Positions 18,212-27,859 of a DNA stretch of 64,000 nt are shown one piece after another. The DNA is from Pseudomonas sp. PH1b. Lineage in GTDB: Bacteria; Pseudomonadota; Gammaproteobacteria; Pseudomonadales; Pseudomonadaceae. Location of the stretch: NCBI RefSeq assembly GCF_000633395.1, contig NZ_AYMU01000001.1:310001-374000 (forward strand), written 5' to 3'. The number at the start of each line of letters is the position of its first letter. Position 1 is the stretch's first letter. The notes beneath the pieces were generated by a model. The model worked only from the letters and a program-made list of their open reading frames with translations. It was not told where the DNA came from and made no database searches. Both the position numbers and the translations under genes were made by a program.

Positions 18212-18862
18212 ATGCCTGATACCTCCAACGCCATCGCCGATATCCACAGGCTCGACAGCGGCTATTCCCGCGAGGCGCGGTCGCTGCTTTACCAGGCTTA
18301 TCGCCATGAGCCGACCTTCGGTTTCATCTTCGAGTCCGAGCGCAGCGGTTACGAACAGCGGGTGCGGGCCACGGTGCGCGAACTCGTGAAACAGCATTTT
18401 CTGCAGGAACTGCCGGCCATCGGCTTGCTGGTCAACGATCGATTGATCGGCATCGCCCTGATCGCACCGCCGCAACGGCGCCTGGGAATCACCGAAAGCT
18501 GGGCCTGGCGGCTGCGGATGGTCCTGAGTACCGGTTTGCGCTGCACCCGGCGCTACCTGGAATACCACGCAGCGGTGCAGGCCTGCCTGCCCAGCGATGC
18601 GGTGCACGTGTTGCCGCTGCTGGGGGTGCACCCGCAGTTCCAGGGCCAGCACTTTGGCGAGCAGTTGCTCGAGGCCGTCCACAACTGGTGCGCAGTGGAC
18701 GAGCATTCCCAGGGGGTGGTGCTGGACACTGGCAATCCGCGTTATCTGGAGTTCTATAAACGCCAGGGTTATGAGGAGATCGGTGAGATTGCGGTAGGGC
18801 CAGTGCGCGAACACGTTTTTTTTCATCCGAATCCGCAGCTCTTACAAAGTGCAACAGCCTGA
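18212..18862 (+). CDS. GNAT-family N-acetyltransferase
   Basis: 216 residues from ATG 18212, preceded by GGGGAGAG. GNAT fold, with the acetyl-CoA pyrophosphate loop in VLPLLGVHPQFQGQHFGEQLL, followed by VVLDTGNPRYLEFYKRQGYEEIGE. The substrate is unknown. It is 65 bp upstream of tamA on the same strand and could be co-transcribed with it, though nothing functional links them. Confidence 0.85.
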   Translation: MPDTSNAIADIHRLDSGYSREARSLLYQAYRHEPTFGFIFESERSGYEQRVRATVRELVKQHFLQELPAIGLLVNDRLIGIALIAPPQRRLGITESWAWRLRMVLSTGLRCTRRYLEYHAAVQACLPSDAVHVLPLLGVHPQFQGQHFGEQLLEAVHNWCAVDEHSQGVVLDTGNPRYLEFYKRQGYEEIGEIAVGPVREHVFFHPNPQLLQSATA

Positions 18863-18927
18863 TATAGAACTTTCTCTGTGCATGAGCGCTCTATCGCCCT
18901 CTCAAGCTCGTGATAGCATCCGCGCCT

Positions 18928-20655
18928 ATGAAGTTTCCAGGAAGATTTACCAGCGGTTTTTTGCTGTTGTTCACAAGCTGTGCGGCGCTGGCGCAGAGCG
19001 AATTGGATGTCAGGGTAAAACCCGCCAATGACGAGCTGAAGGCCAATGTGGAGGGTTACATTGGCGGTGTCGGTGATCGCAATGAAGAGGCCCTGCTGCG
19101 GTTCAGCCGGGGAGCTGAAGAGCAGGCGAAGAAAGCTGCCCAGGCCCTGGGCTATTACCAGGCCCATATCGAAAGCGAAGTGCGCGGTGGCGAGAAGCCC
19201 CGATTGCTGCTGCGCATCGATCCCGGCGAGCCGGTGCACCTGCGCAATGTGACGATCCGGGTCGAAGGCCCGGCTGCCTCCCTCAAGTCCTTTCGCACCC
19301 CCAGCAGCGACCAGCTCAAGCCCGGCGCGGTGCTCAATCATGGCCACTATGAAGACGCCAAGCGCCTGATCCAGAACCAGGCCTCACGCTATGGTTTCTT
19401 CAGCGGGCGCTTCACCCGCCAGCAGCTGGCGGTGGATCCCCAGGCCGGCGTAGCGGATATCGAGCTGGTCTATGACAGCGGTCCGCGTTATGCCCTGGGC
19501 AAGGTCAGCTTTACCGGCGATTCGTTGTTCGACGAAGACCTGCTGCGGCGCATGGTGCCGTTCAAGACCGGTGCTCCCTATGATTCCGAACTGATCGCCG
19601 AACTCAACCAGGCCCTGCAATCCAGTGGCTATTTCGAAGGCGTGCGGGTGGACGCCGCCCCCACCGCCGCCGAGCACGAGGTCATTCCGGTGGCGGTCCA
19701 GCTGGAAACCCGCAAGCCCCGGACCATGGGGCTTGGCCTGGGGTACTCCACTGACGTGGGGCCCCGGGTCAAGGCCAACTGGACCCGCCACTGGGTCAAC
19801 CCCCAAGGCCACAGTTACGGCTGGGAAGCGGAAGTCTCGCAGCCACGGCAGAACGTTGGCCTGTGGTACGACATTCCCCTGGACCCGCCGCTGACCGACA
19901 AGCTGCGCTTTGCCGGTGGCTACCAGAACGAAGAACTTGCCGGCACCGACACCTTGAGCAAGCTGCTCACCATCGGACCCGAGTGGCACAGCAAGTTGCC
20001 CAGCGGGTGGCAGCGGGTAGTGTCGCTGAAGTACCAGCGCGAAGAGTATCGGCTTGGGGATGACTCCGGCCTGAGTAACCTGCTGATGCCCGGCCTGACC
20101 TATTCCTACCTGCGTAGTGACAACCGTATCGATCCGCACAACGGTTATCGCATCCAGTTCGACACCAAGCTGGCCAAGGAGGGCATGGGCTCCGACACCA
20201 ACCTGCTGTATGGCACTGTCCTGCTCAAGGGCTTGACCACGGTCTGGGACAACCACCGCTTTCTCGGGCGGGTGCAGTTCGGTGGCAGCGCCACCAACGG
20301 CTATAAATCCATCCCGCCCTCCCTGCGCTTTTTCGCCGGTGGTGATCAGAGCGTTCGCGGTTACGACTATCAGACCCTGTCCCCGGAAAACTCCGAAGGC
20401 GACCGTATCGGTGGGCGCTACATGGTGGCCGGCAGTGTCGAGTATCAGTACTCCATCGCCGAGAAATGGCGGATCGCGACCTTCGTCGACCAGGGCAACT
20501 CCTTCAACAAGCTGGAACTGCCGAACCTCAAGACCGGGGTCGGGATGGGGGTGCGCTGGGTATCGCCGGTGGGCCCGATCCGGGTCGACCTGGCCCACGC
20601 GATGAATGATGACGGCGGTATTCGTTTGCACTTTTCCATGGGGCCAGAGCTTTGA
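18928..20655 (+). CDS. tamA: TamA, outer-membrane Omp85-family translocation protein
   Basis: 575 residues. The signal peptide (SGFLLLFTSCAALAQ) is followed by three POTRA domains (about residues 25-265, including SFTGDSLFDEDLLRRMVPFK) and a 16-strand beta-barrel of the BamA/TamA type. The conserved barrel motif FFAGGDQSVRGYDYQTLSP and the terminal strand IRLHFSMGPEL are present. TamA inserts or assembles certain outer-membrane proteins and, with TamB, moves lipids or proteins across the periplasm. Its stop overlaps the tamB start. ATG 18928 is chosen because the signal peptide begins there. Confidence 0.93.
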   Translation: MKFPGRFTSGFLLLFTSCAALAQSELDVRVKPANDELKANVEGYIGGVGDRNEEALLRFSRGAEEQAKKAAQALGYYQAHIESEVRGGEKPRLLLRIDPGEPVHLRNVTIRVEGPAASLKSFRTPSSDQLKPGAVLNHGHYEDAKRLIQNQASRYGFFSGRFTRQQLAVDPQAGVADIELVYDSGPRYALGKVSFTGDSLFDEDLLRRMVPFKTGAPYDSELIAELNQALQSSGYFEGVRVDAAPTAAEHEVIPVAVQLETRKPRTMGLGLGYSTDVGPRVKANWTRHWVNPQGHSYGWEAEVSQPRQNVGLWYDIPLDPPLTDKLRFAGGYQNEELAGTDTLSKLLTIGPEWHSKLPSGWQRVVSLKYQREEYRLGDDSGLSNLLMPGLTYSYLRSDNRIDPHNGYRIQFDTKLAKEGMGSDTNLLYGTVLLKGLTTVWDNHRFLGRVQFGGSATNGYKSIPPSLRFFAGGDQSVRGYDYQTLSPENSEGDRIGGRYMVAGSVEYQYSIAEKWRIATFVDQGNSFNKLELPNLKTGVGMGVRWVSPVGPIRVDLAHAMNDDGGIRLHFSMGPEL

Positions 20656-23600
20656 AGCGCGGTTTGAAGATAACGCTGCTGGCGATCCTTGCGCTGGTGA
20701 TCCTGATCATTCTGGCCGTGACGACGGTCCTGGGGACCCAGGCCGGCAGTCGCTGGGCGCTGGGCCTGGTGCCGGGGCTGACCCTGGACAATTTCGATGG
20801 CCGCCTAGGCGGGCAGTGGGGTGCCGATCATCTGCTCTGGCAGCAGGAGGGCAACCGGGTCGAACTCGATGCCGTGAAGTTCGCCTGGTCGCCCGCTTGC
20901 CTGCTGCGCATGACCCTGTGCATCGAACAACTGGAAGCCGAGCAGGTCAGCCTGCTGTTCCCACCCAGTGCCGAGGCGCAAGACAGCAGCGGCCCGATCA
21001 GCCTGCCGGACCTCAAGCTGCCCGTGGCCATCGAACTGGGGCAGGTGCGTGTCGGTAGCCTGCTGTTCAACGGCAGCGAAGAGCTCAAGGGCTTGCAACT
21101 GGCGGCGCACTGGACCGCCCAGGGTCTGCAGATCGATGCGCTGCGACTGCAGCGGGACGACCTGAGCCTGGCGCTGTCCGGTCTGTTGCAGCCCGGTGGC
21201 GACTGGCCCCTGACGGCCCAGGGCAACCTCGGCTTGCCGGCCCCGGGCGGCGGCCCCTGGTCCCTGGCGCTGAAGGTCGAGGGTGATTTGCTCAAGACCT
21301 TGAAGCTGCACGCCGACAGCAGTGGCTATCTGCAAGGACAACTCAGTGGCCAGTTGCAGCCGCTGGTGGAGAACCTGCCAGCCCAGGTGCGCATCACGGC
21401 CGATGGCTTCAAGGCCAGCGCCGATCTGCCGGACACCCTGCAACTGGATCAGTTGGAACTTACCGGCGAGGGTGATCTGAAAAACGGCTATCAGCTCAAG
21501 GGCAAGGCCAGCCTGCCGGCGGAGCAGGGGCCTGTGGTCCTGCTGCTGCAAGGCAAGGTCGACGCCAAGGGCGCGCAGATTGCCGCCCTGGACCTGAGTG
21601 CCAGCGACCAGCAGAGCCTCAAGCTCAGTGGGCAGCTGGACTGGAGTGACGGATTCGCGGCCGAGGCCAAGCTGGCCTGGCTGGACTTTCCCTGGCATCG
21701 CCTGTATCCGCTGATCGAGGAACCGGCGGTCAAGGTCCGCAGTTTCAATGCCGAAGTGGCGTACCGCGACGGCAACTACCTGGGCAACTTCAAGGGTGAC
21801 CTGGACGGCCCGGCCGGTGCGTTCAGCCTGAGCAGCCCCTTCAGCGGCGACCTGACGAAAATCTTCCTGCCCCAGTTCAAGCTGGCCGCGGGCCAGGGCA
21901 AGGCCGAAGGCCACCTGAACCTGCAGTTTGCCGACGGCATCGCCTGGGACACGGCCCTGGACCTCTCGGCCATCAACCCGGCCTATTGGCTGGCGGAGTT
22001 GCCCGGTACCCTGGCCGGCCCCTTGCGCAGCCAGGGTGAAATGAAGAACCAGCAGCTCAAGCTCAATGCCAACCTCGACCTCAAGGGGCGCCTGCGCGGG
22101 CAACCGGCGGTACTCCAGGCCAAGGCCGATGGCGCGGGTGAGCAGTGGAACCTGAGTGCGCTGGATATCCGCCTGGGGGACAACCGGATCAGCGGTGCCG
22201 GCAGCCTGCAACAGAAGATCGCCGGCCAGCTGGAGATCAAGATGCCGCGGCTGGGTCAACTCTGGCCCGAGTTGCGCGGCCAGCTCAATGGCCGGCTCGA
22301 CCTGGCCGGCAGCCTCAAGGCGCCGCAGGGCAAGCTGGACCTTGCCGGGCAGCAATTGGCCTTTGCCGAAAATCGCCTGCAGCACCTCAAGCTGGATGCC
22401 ACCCTGGATGGCGCACAAAAGGGCCAGGTGGACCTCAAGGGCAGCGGTATTCAACTGGGCGACACCCAGTTGGGCACCCTGACCCTGGCCGGCCGGGGCG
22501 ATATCAAGAAGCAGGCGCTGCAACTGGACCTGCAAGGGCCGCTGGTGAAACTGGCCCTGGCCCTCGATGGCGCCCTGGACCAGGGCAACTGGCGTGGGCG
22601 CCTGGTGAGCGGCGAGGTACAGAGCGGAGGCCAGGACTGGAAACTGCAGAACCCGGCGAAGCTGGAGCGCCTGGCCAATGGCACGCTGAACTTTGCCGCC
22701 CATTGCTGGGCCAGCGGCGATGCCAGCCTGTGTGGCGAGGACCAGCGGCTGATGCCCGATCCGAAACTGCGCTATCACCTCAAGCGTTTCCCCATGGAAA
22801 GCCTGGCCCAGTGGCTGCCCAAGGATTTCGCCTGGAAGGGCATGCTCAATGCCGATGTGCAACTGGATCTTCCGGCCAGCGGCCCCAAGGGGCAGATCAT
22901 GCTGGATGTCAGCGGCGGCACCTTGCGGGTCAAGGAGAAGGAGCAGTGGCTGGATTTCCCCTATCAGACCCTGAAACTCAGCACCAGCCTCAACCCGCGG
23001 CGCATCGACAGCCAACTGCAGTTCGACGGCGGCAAGCTGGGGGAACTGATGGTCCAGGCGCAGATCAATCCGCTGCCGAAAAGCAAACCGCTGTCCGGCG
23101 AGTTCCGCCTCAGCGGTCTTGATCTGTCGGTGGCACGGCCATTCGTGCCCATGGTGGAAAAACTCACGGGCAGCCTGAACGGCAGTGGTCGCTTGTCTGG
23201 CGGCTTGCTGGCGCCCCAGGTCAACGGCAACCTGCAGCTCAGTGGTGGACAGGTCTCCGGTTCCGAGTTGCCCATCAGCCTTGAAGACCTGCAACTGACC
23301 GCGCAGATTGCCGGCGAGAGCGTGCAGCTCAACGGCGGCTGGAAAAGTGGCAAGGCCGGGCAGGGCAGCCTCAACGGCCACATCGCCTGGGGCCGCGCCT
23401 TGCTGGTGGATCTCAGCCTCAAGGGCACGCAGCTGCCGGTTACGGTCGAACCTTATGCGGCGCTGGAAGTTGCGCCGGACCTGAAGATTTCATTGCAGGA
23501 CGACAAACTGGCGATTGCCGGCAAAGTGTTGATTCCCAAGGGCCAGATCACCGTGCGTGAATTGCCGCCGTCGACGGTCAAGGTGTCCGATGACACGGTC

Positions 23601-24329
23601 ATCGTCGGCCAGCAGACTGACGAGGGCAAACCTCCCATGGCCATGGCGATGAACATCGACGTGGAGGTAGGCCAGGACAAGCTCGGCTTTGCCGGGTTCG
23701 GCCTGACCGCCAACCTGCAGGGGCATGTGCACATCGGCGACAACATGGACACCCGTGGAGAGCTGTGGCTCAACGATGGCCGTTACCGGGCCTATGGCCA
23801 GCGACTTACCGTGCGTCGTGCGCGGCTGCTGTTCGCCGGCCCGATCGACCAGCCGTACCTGGACATCGAGGCGGTGCGCCAGACCGATGACGTGATTGCC
23901 GGCATCCGCCTGAGCGGCAGCGCCGAGCAACCGGCGACGCGGATCTTCTCCGAGCCGGCCATGAGTCAGGAGCAGGCCTTGTCCTACCTGGTGCTGGGGC
24001 GGCCGCTGAGTTCCACCGGCGAGGACAACAACATGCTGGCCCAGGCGGCGCTTGGCCTGGGGCTGATGGGCAGTGCGGAACTCACGGGCGGCATCGCCAA
24101 GAACCTGGGCATCCAGGACTTCCAGTTGGACACCCAGGGCAGTGGCAACAACACCAGTGTGGTGGCCAGCGGGGCGATTTCCGAAAAGCTCAGCCTGCGC
24201 TATGGCGTTGGGGTCTTCGAACCGGCCAGCACCATCGCCTTGCGTTACAAGCTGAGCAAGAAGGTCTACCTGGAAGCCGCCAGCGGTTTCGCCAGTTCCC
24301 TGGACATCTTCTACAAGCGCGATTTCTGA
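20652..24329 (+). CDS. tamB: TamB, envelope-spanning AsmA-like lipid/protein bridge
   Basis: 1225 residues, typical for TamB. The N-terminal signal anchor (LLAILALVILIILAVTTVLG) sits in the inner membrane. A long repetitive beta-taco region follows, rich in alternating hydrophobic G-x-L patterns. The conserved DUF490 C-terminus (about 890-1225) includes GELWLNDGRYRAYGQRL, LSYLVLGRPLSS and ends DIFYKRDF. It bridges to TamA and is implicated in phospholipid transport and outer-membrane biogenesis. It starts at a TTG that overlaps the tamA stop (TTGA), so translation is probably coupled. Confidence 0.93.
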   Translation: MKRGLKITLLAILALVILIILAVTTVLGTQAGSRWALGLVPGLTLDNFDGRLGGQWGADHLLWQQEGNRVELDAVKFAWSPACLLRMTLCIEQLEAEQVSLLFPPSAEAQDSSGPISLPDLKLPVAIELGQVRVGSLLFNGSEELKGLQLAAHWTAQGLQIDALRLQRDDLSLALSGLLQPGGDWPLTAQGNLGLPAPGGGPWSLALKVEGDLLKTLKLHADSSGYLQGQLSGQLQPLVENLPAQVRITADGFKASADLPDTLQLDQLELTGEGDLKNGYQLKGKASLPAEQGPVVLLLQGKVDAKGAQIAALDLSASDQQSLKLSGQLDWSDGFAAEAKLAWLDFPWHRLYPLIEEPAVKVRSFNAEVAYRDGNYLGNFKGDLDGPAGAFSLSSPFSGDLTKIFLPQFKLAAGQGKAEGHLNLQFADGIAWDTALDLSAINPAYWLAELPGTLAGPLRSQGEMKNQQLKLNANLDLKGRLRGQPAVLQAKADGAGEQWNLSALDIRLGDNRISGAGSLQQKIAGQLEIKMPRLGQLWPELRGQLNGRLDLAGSLKAPQGKLDLAGQQLAFAENRLQHLKLDATLDGAQKGQVDLKGSGIQLGDTQLGTLTLAGRGDIKKQALQLDLQGPLVKLALALDGALDQGNWRGRLVSGEVQSGGQDWKLQNPAKLERLANGTLNFAAHCWASGDASLCGEDQRLMPDPKLRYHLKRFPMESLAQWLPKDFAWKGMLNADVQLDLPASGPKGQIMLDVSGGTLRVKEKEQWLDFPYQTLKLSTSLNPRRIDSQLQFDGGKLGELMVQAQINPLPKSKPLSGEFRLSGLDLSVARPFVPMVEKLTGSLNGSGRLSGGLLAPQVNGNLQLSGGQVSGSELPISLEDLQLTAQIAGESVQLNGGWKSGKAGQGSLNGHIAWGRALLVDLSLKGTQLPVTVEPYAALEVAPDLKISLQDDKLAIAGKVLIPKGQITVRELPPSTVKVSDDTVIVGQQTDEGKPPMAMAMNIDVEVGQDKLGFAGFGLTANLQGHVHIGDNMDTRGELWLNDGRYRAYGQRLTVRRARLLFAGPIDQPYLDIEAVRQTDDVIAGIRLSGSAEQPATRIFSEPAMSQEQALSYLVLGRPLSSTGEDNNMLAQAALGLGLMGSAELTGGIAKNLGIQDFQLDTQGSGNNTSVVASGAISEKLSLRYGVGVFEPASTIALRYKLSKKVYLEAASGFASSLDIFYKRDF

Positions 24330-24360
24330 CCCAGCACATGGGGGGTGAAGTACACCGCCG

Positions 24361-24384
24361 CCCGCCGCCAGCAGTCGCGGCGGG
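24361..24384. repeat. GC-rich inverted repeat downstream of tamB
   Basis: CCCGCCGC (24361-24368) and GCGGCGGG (24377-24384) with an 8-base loop, about 30 bp past tamB. No T-run follows. The rest of 24330-24560 shows no credible gene; the short open frames there lack ribosome sites. Confidence 0.5.
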
Positions 24385-24566
24385 CTCGCCATGAAAAGGC
24401 TTCGAGGTCCTGGTGGGTGTCGCTGCGGCACTGCCAATCAGCGCCCGCGAGGCCGGCCACGGCCCTGAGCATCAGGCTTTCCTTTCTCGAGCACGACCTC
24501 CTTCGGCTGCAGCCCTGCGGCGCCAGACCTTTGATCGTTAAAATAAAGAGCATGCTAATTATTACT

Positions 24567-24621
24567 TTGACATTCGCTGCCTAGGCAGTAACATCTCGAC
24601 ACACTCTCTCTGCCTAGGCAG
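24567..24621 (+). promoter_or_regulatory. Promoter with two MarR-type operators
   Basis: -35 TTGACA (24567-24572), 16-bp spacer, -10 TAACAT (24589-24594). The perfect 12-bp palindrome CTGCCTAGGCAG lies inside the spacer (24577-24588) and is repeated exactly at 24610-24621, 33 bp further on and about 16 bp before the marR-type start codon. Binding to both sites would shut off the whole efflux operon, including the regulator. Confidence 0.88.
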
Positions 24622-24636
24622 CTAATTGGTGGTCAG

Positions 24637-25110
24637 ATGAAACACTTCGAACCGGACGACTTTCACAATTGCCATCTCGGCCTGCTGCTGGGCCGTGCGG
24701 CCTTGCTCAAGGACCGGATCATCGACACCCACATGGAACCTCACGGCATCACTGCCGCGCAGTTCAAGGTGTTGATCATCATGGCCCAGTTCGGCGTCGA
24801 CACCCCGGCCGAACTGTGCCGCCACCTGTCCCTGGACAGTGGCTCGATGACCCGCATGCTCGACCGCCTGGAGCAAAAGGATTTTCTCGCCCGGCGCCGT
24901 TCCGAAGGTGACCGCCGCCAGGTGCAACTGGTGTTGACGGAAGAAGGGCAGAAGCTCGCCGATCGCTTGCCGCAGATCGGCGCCGATGCGATGAACGAGC
25001 TGGCCGGGGCGATTACTCCCCAGGAACTGCGGACCCTGGAACACATTCTCAAGAAAATTTTGCTGGCAGCCGGTGACCCGATCACCGTCTTGCGGGTAGG
25101 TGATAAATGA
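24637..25110 (+). CDS. MarR-family repressor of the efflux operon
   Basis: 157 residues, winged-helix MarR fold: ITAAQFKVLIIMAQFGVDTP, the recognition helix region ELCRHLSLDSGSMTRMLDRL, and the wing LARRRSEGDRRQVQLVLTEEG. MarR proteins release DNA on binding small phenolic or toxic ligands. Its ATG follows the second operator by 16 bp and its stop overlaps the next gene by ATGA. The order repressor, outer-membrane channel, EmrA, EmrB matches P. aeruginosa PA5157-PA5160 (from memory). Confidence 0.9.
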   Translation: MKHFEPDDFHNCHLGLLLGRAALLKDRIIDTHMEPHGITAAQFKVLIIMAQFGVDTPAELCRHLSLDSGSMTRMLDRLEQKDFLARRRSEGDRRQVQLVLTEEGQKLADRLPQIGADAMNELAGAITPQELRTLEHILKKILLAAGDPITVLRVGDK

Positions 25111-26576
25111 GCAGTAAAACCTTGCGTGCGCGGACCAGTCTGGTGCTGCTGGCCATGACCCTGGCCGGATGTGCCAACTACAGCGGTCTGAATACCGAGG
25201 GCGTCAGCCTGGAGGCGAAAAGCCTCCAGGCCGGACAATCCCTTACGGGGGTGAGCCTGTCACCGGCGGCCTGGCCGCAAAGCGATTGGTGGAAAAGCCT
25301 GGGTGATCCACAGCTCGACGGGCTGATTCAGGAAGCCCTGCATGACAGCCCGGACATGCAGATTGCCAGCGCCCGTGCCCACCAGGCCAGCGCCGCGGCC
25401 TATGCCGCCGATGCGCAGCGGATGCCGACCCTGGATGCCAGCGCCGGTATCAGCCGTTCGCGCCTGGCCCGTGACCAGGACCCTTCGGGCGTCGGTGGAA
25501 CCTACGCCACCGTGCGCAATATCGGCGCCAGCTTCAATTACAACTTCGACCTCTGGGGCGGCCAGCGTGCCGCCTGGGAAGCGGCGCTGGGCCAGGCGCG
25601 GGCGGCGGAAGTCGATCGCCAGGCTGCCAGCCTGACCCTGGCCGCCGATGTGGCGCGGGCCTACAGCGATCTGGGACGGGCACACATCGTCCATGATCTG
25701 GCGGCCGAAGACCTCAAGCGCACCCGGCAGATGCTCGACCTGAGCCAGCGCCGCTTGAACTCGGGGATCGACAGCCAGTACCAGTACCAACAGACCGAAA
25801 GCCTCGATGCCACTGCCCAGGCCAGCCTGATCGACGCTGAAAAGCAACTGCAGAGCGCCAAGATCGCCCTTGCGGTGTTGCTGGGCAAAGGGCCGGATCG
25901 GACCCTCGATCTGCCCCGGCCCAAGGTGCTGCAAGCCAGCGCGGTGGCCTTGCCGTCGACCCTGCCTGCCGAGCTCCTGGGCCGGCGCCCGGACCTGATC
26001 GCCGCACGCTGGCGGGTCGAGGCCGCGAGCAAGGACATCGATGCCAGCAAGACCCGCTTCTACCCCAACCTCAACCTGAGTGCCAGCGCGGGTGCCGAGT
26101 CGTTGCTGGGGGATGCGATGTTCGGCTCCGCCAGCCGCTTCTTCAGCATTGCACCGACGATTTCCTTGCCGATCTTCGACGGCGGTCGCCTGCGGGCCAA
26201 TCTGGATGCGCGAGACGCCGACTATGACCTGGCCGTGGCGCAGTACAACAAGACGCTGGTGACAGCCCTGGGGGACGTCAGCGACAGCATTTCCCAACTG
26301 CGTGATATCGGCCGGCAGATCACCGCCCAGCAGCATGCCACCGACATCGCCCAGGACTCCTACAACACGGTGGTCCAGCGGTTCGGTTCGGGTATCGGCA
26401 ATTACCTGGATGTGTTGAGCATCGAGCAGCAACTGCTGCAGGCCCAGCGCCAGCTGGCCACGCTGAATGCTCAGCAGATTGACCTGTCGATCCAACTGAT
26501 GCGGGCCCTGGGGGGCGGCTTCAATGCCCAGAACCTGGCTTCGGCCACCCCGTCCCCAGCCCCGCAGCCCCAATAA
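25107..26576 (+). CDS. Outer-membrane efflux channel (OprM/NodT family lipoprotein)
   Basis: 489 residues. Lipoprotein signal with lipobox LAGC (about residues 19-22, MTLAGCANYSG). The two tandem outer-membrane efflux repeats of the TolC-like trimer follow, with WWKSLGDPQLDGLI, ELLGRRPDLIAARWRVEAAS and FDGGRLRANLD as family signatures. It should form the exit duct for the EmrAB-type pump encoded next. A dedicated channel inside an emrAB operon is usual in Pseudomonas and unlike E. coli, where TolC is separate. Translationally coupled to the MarR gene (ATGA). Confidence 0.9.
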   Translation: MSSKTLRARTSLVLLAMTLAGCANYSGLNTEGVSLEAKSLQAGQSLTGVSLSPAAWPQSDWWKSLGDPQLDGLIQEALHDSPDMQIASARAHQASAAAYAADAQRMPTLDASAGISRSRLARDQDPSGVGGTYATVRNIGASFNYNFDLWGGQRAAWEAALGQARAAEVDRQAASLTLAADVARAYSDLGRAHIVHDLAAEDLKRTRQMLDLSQRRLNSGIDSQYQYQQTESLDATAQASLIDAEKQLQSAKIALAVLLGKGPDRTLDLPRPKVLQASAVALPSTLPAELLGRRPDLIAARWRVEAASKDIDASKTRFYPNLNLSASAGAESLLGDAMFGSASRFFSIAPTISLPIFDGGRLRANLDARDADYDLAVAQYNKTLVTALGDVSDSISQLRDIGRQITAQQHATDIAQDSYNTVVQRFGSGIGNYLDVLSIEQQLLQAQRQLATLNAQQIDLSIQLMRALGGGFNAQNLASATPSPAPQPQ

Positions 26577-26591
26577 TTCGAGGTATTTGTC

Positions 26592-27791
26592 ATGGCCACT
26601 GCCGACACTCAAGCAACACAAAACACCCCGGACGCCAGTAACTCCCGCAAGCGCAAAGTCATGCTGCTGGGGCTGACGGCGATTGTCGTCCTGGGCGGCC
26701 TGGGCGTATTTGCCTGGCACGAACTCTATGGGCGCTGGAATGAAAACACCGACGATGCCTATGTGAACGGCAACGTGGTGGAAATCACCCCGCTGGTCAC
26801 CGGTACCGTGGTCAGCATCGGCGCCGATGACGGTGATCTGGTACATGAAGGCCAGGTACTGATCAATTTCGACCCCAACGATGCCCAGGTCGGCCTGCAA
26901 AGTGCCGAGGCCAATCTGGCTCGTACCGTGCGTCAGGTGCGCGGCTTGTACAGCAATGTCGATGGCATGCGTGCCCAGGTGGCGGCGCAGAAGGCCGAGG
27001 TGCAGAAGGCGCTGGACAACTTCAACCGACGCAAGAACCTGGCGGCCAGCGGGGCAATTTCCCAGGAGGAGCTGTCCCATGCCCGGGATGACCTGACCTC
27101 GGCGCAGAACGCCCTGGCCAACGCCCAGCAGCAGCTCAACACCACCAACGCCCTGGTGGACGACACCGTGGTTTCCAATCATCCGGATGTGCAGGCTTCC
27201 GCTGCCCAACTGCGCCAGGCCTACCTGACCAATGCCCGTAGCACCCTGATCGCCCCGGTGACCGGCTACGTGGCCAAGCGCACCGTGCAACTGGGCCAGC
27301 GGGTCCAGCCGGGCACTGCGCTGATGGCGGTGATCCCCCTGGATCAGCTGTGGATCGACGCCAACTTCAAGGAAACCCAACTGCGGGACATGCGCATCGG
27401 CCAGCCGGTGGACATCGAGGCGGACATCTACGGCAGCGGTGTGAAGTTCAGCGGTACCATCGACAGCCTCGGCGCCGGCACCGGCAGCGCTTTCGCCCTG
27501 TTGCCGGCACAGAACGCCACGGGTAACTGGATCAAGATCGTGCAGCGGGTACCGGTGCGCATCCACGTCAATGCCGAAGAGCTGGCCAAGCACCCACTGC
27601 GGGTCGGCCTGTCGACGGTGGTCAACGTCAACCTGCGGGACCAGAGTGGTCCGGTACTGGCCCAGCAGCCGCCGCAAAAGGCCTCTTTCAGTACCAATGT
27701 CTATGACCGTCAGTTGGGTGAGGCCGATGCCCTGATCGCGCGGCTGATCCATGACAACAGTGCTGCCATCGGCAAGACCGCCCAGCGCTGA
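26592..27791 (+). CDS. emrA: EmrA-like periplasmic adaptor (HlyD family)
   Basis: 399 residues. One N-terminal transmembrane helix (about 25-45, LLGLTAIVVLGGLGVFAWHE), then the barrel/lipoyl half-motif TDDAYVNGNVVEITPLVTG, a long alpha-helical hairpin (about 100-205), and the second lipoyl half and beta-barrel (LIAPVTGYVAKRTVQLGQRV, LWIDANFKETQL). It links the inner-membrane transporter to the outer-membrane channel. It lies 15 bp after the channel gene and is followed by a perfect hairpin before emrB. Confidence 0.92.
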   Translation: MATADTQATQNTPDASNSRKRKVMLLGLTAIVVLGGLGVFAWHELYGRWNENTDDAYVNGNVVEITPLVTGTVVSIGADDGDLVHEGQVLINFDPNDAQVGLQSAEANLARTVRQVRGLYSNVDGMRAQVAAQKAEVQKALDNFNRRKNLAASGAISQEELSHARDDLTSAQNALANAQQQLNTTNALVDDTVVSNHPDVQASAAQLRQAYLTNARSTLIAPVTGYVAKRTVQLGQRVQPGTALMAVIPLDQLWIDANFKETQLRDMRIGQPVDIEADIYGSGVKFSGTIDSLGAGTGSAFALLPAQNATGNWIKIVQRVPVRIHVNAEELAKHPLRVGLSTVVNVNLRDQSGPVLAQQPPQKASFSTNVYDRQLGEADALIARLIHDNSAAIGKTAQR

Positions 27792-27806
27792 TTCGCCAAT
27801 CCGTCA

Positions 27807-27833
27807 ACTCCGGCCTCCTCTAGAGGCCGGAGT
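27807..27833 (+). promoter_or_regulatory. Intra-operon hairpin between emrA and emrB
   Basis: Perfect 11-bp stem ACTCCGGCCTC / GAGGCCGGAGT with a 5-base loop, 15 bp after the emrA stop. It has no following T-run, so it is more likely an mRNA stability or partial-termination element that sets pump stoichiometry than a full terminator. Confidence 0.55.
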
Positions 27834-27859
27834 GCCAGCCCTGTTCCAAAGGATTCGCG

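Noticed and set aside
20805..23381. Long open frame (858 codons) on the minus strand opposite tamB
   Set aside because: It mirrors tamB codons in a high-GC gene, is full of Gln/Leu/Ala low-complexity residues, and has no domain or ribosome site.
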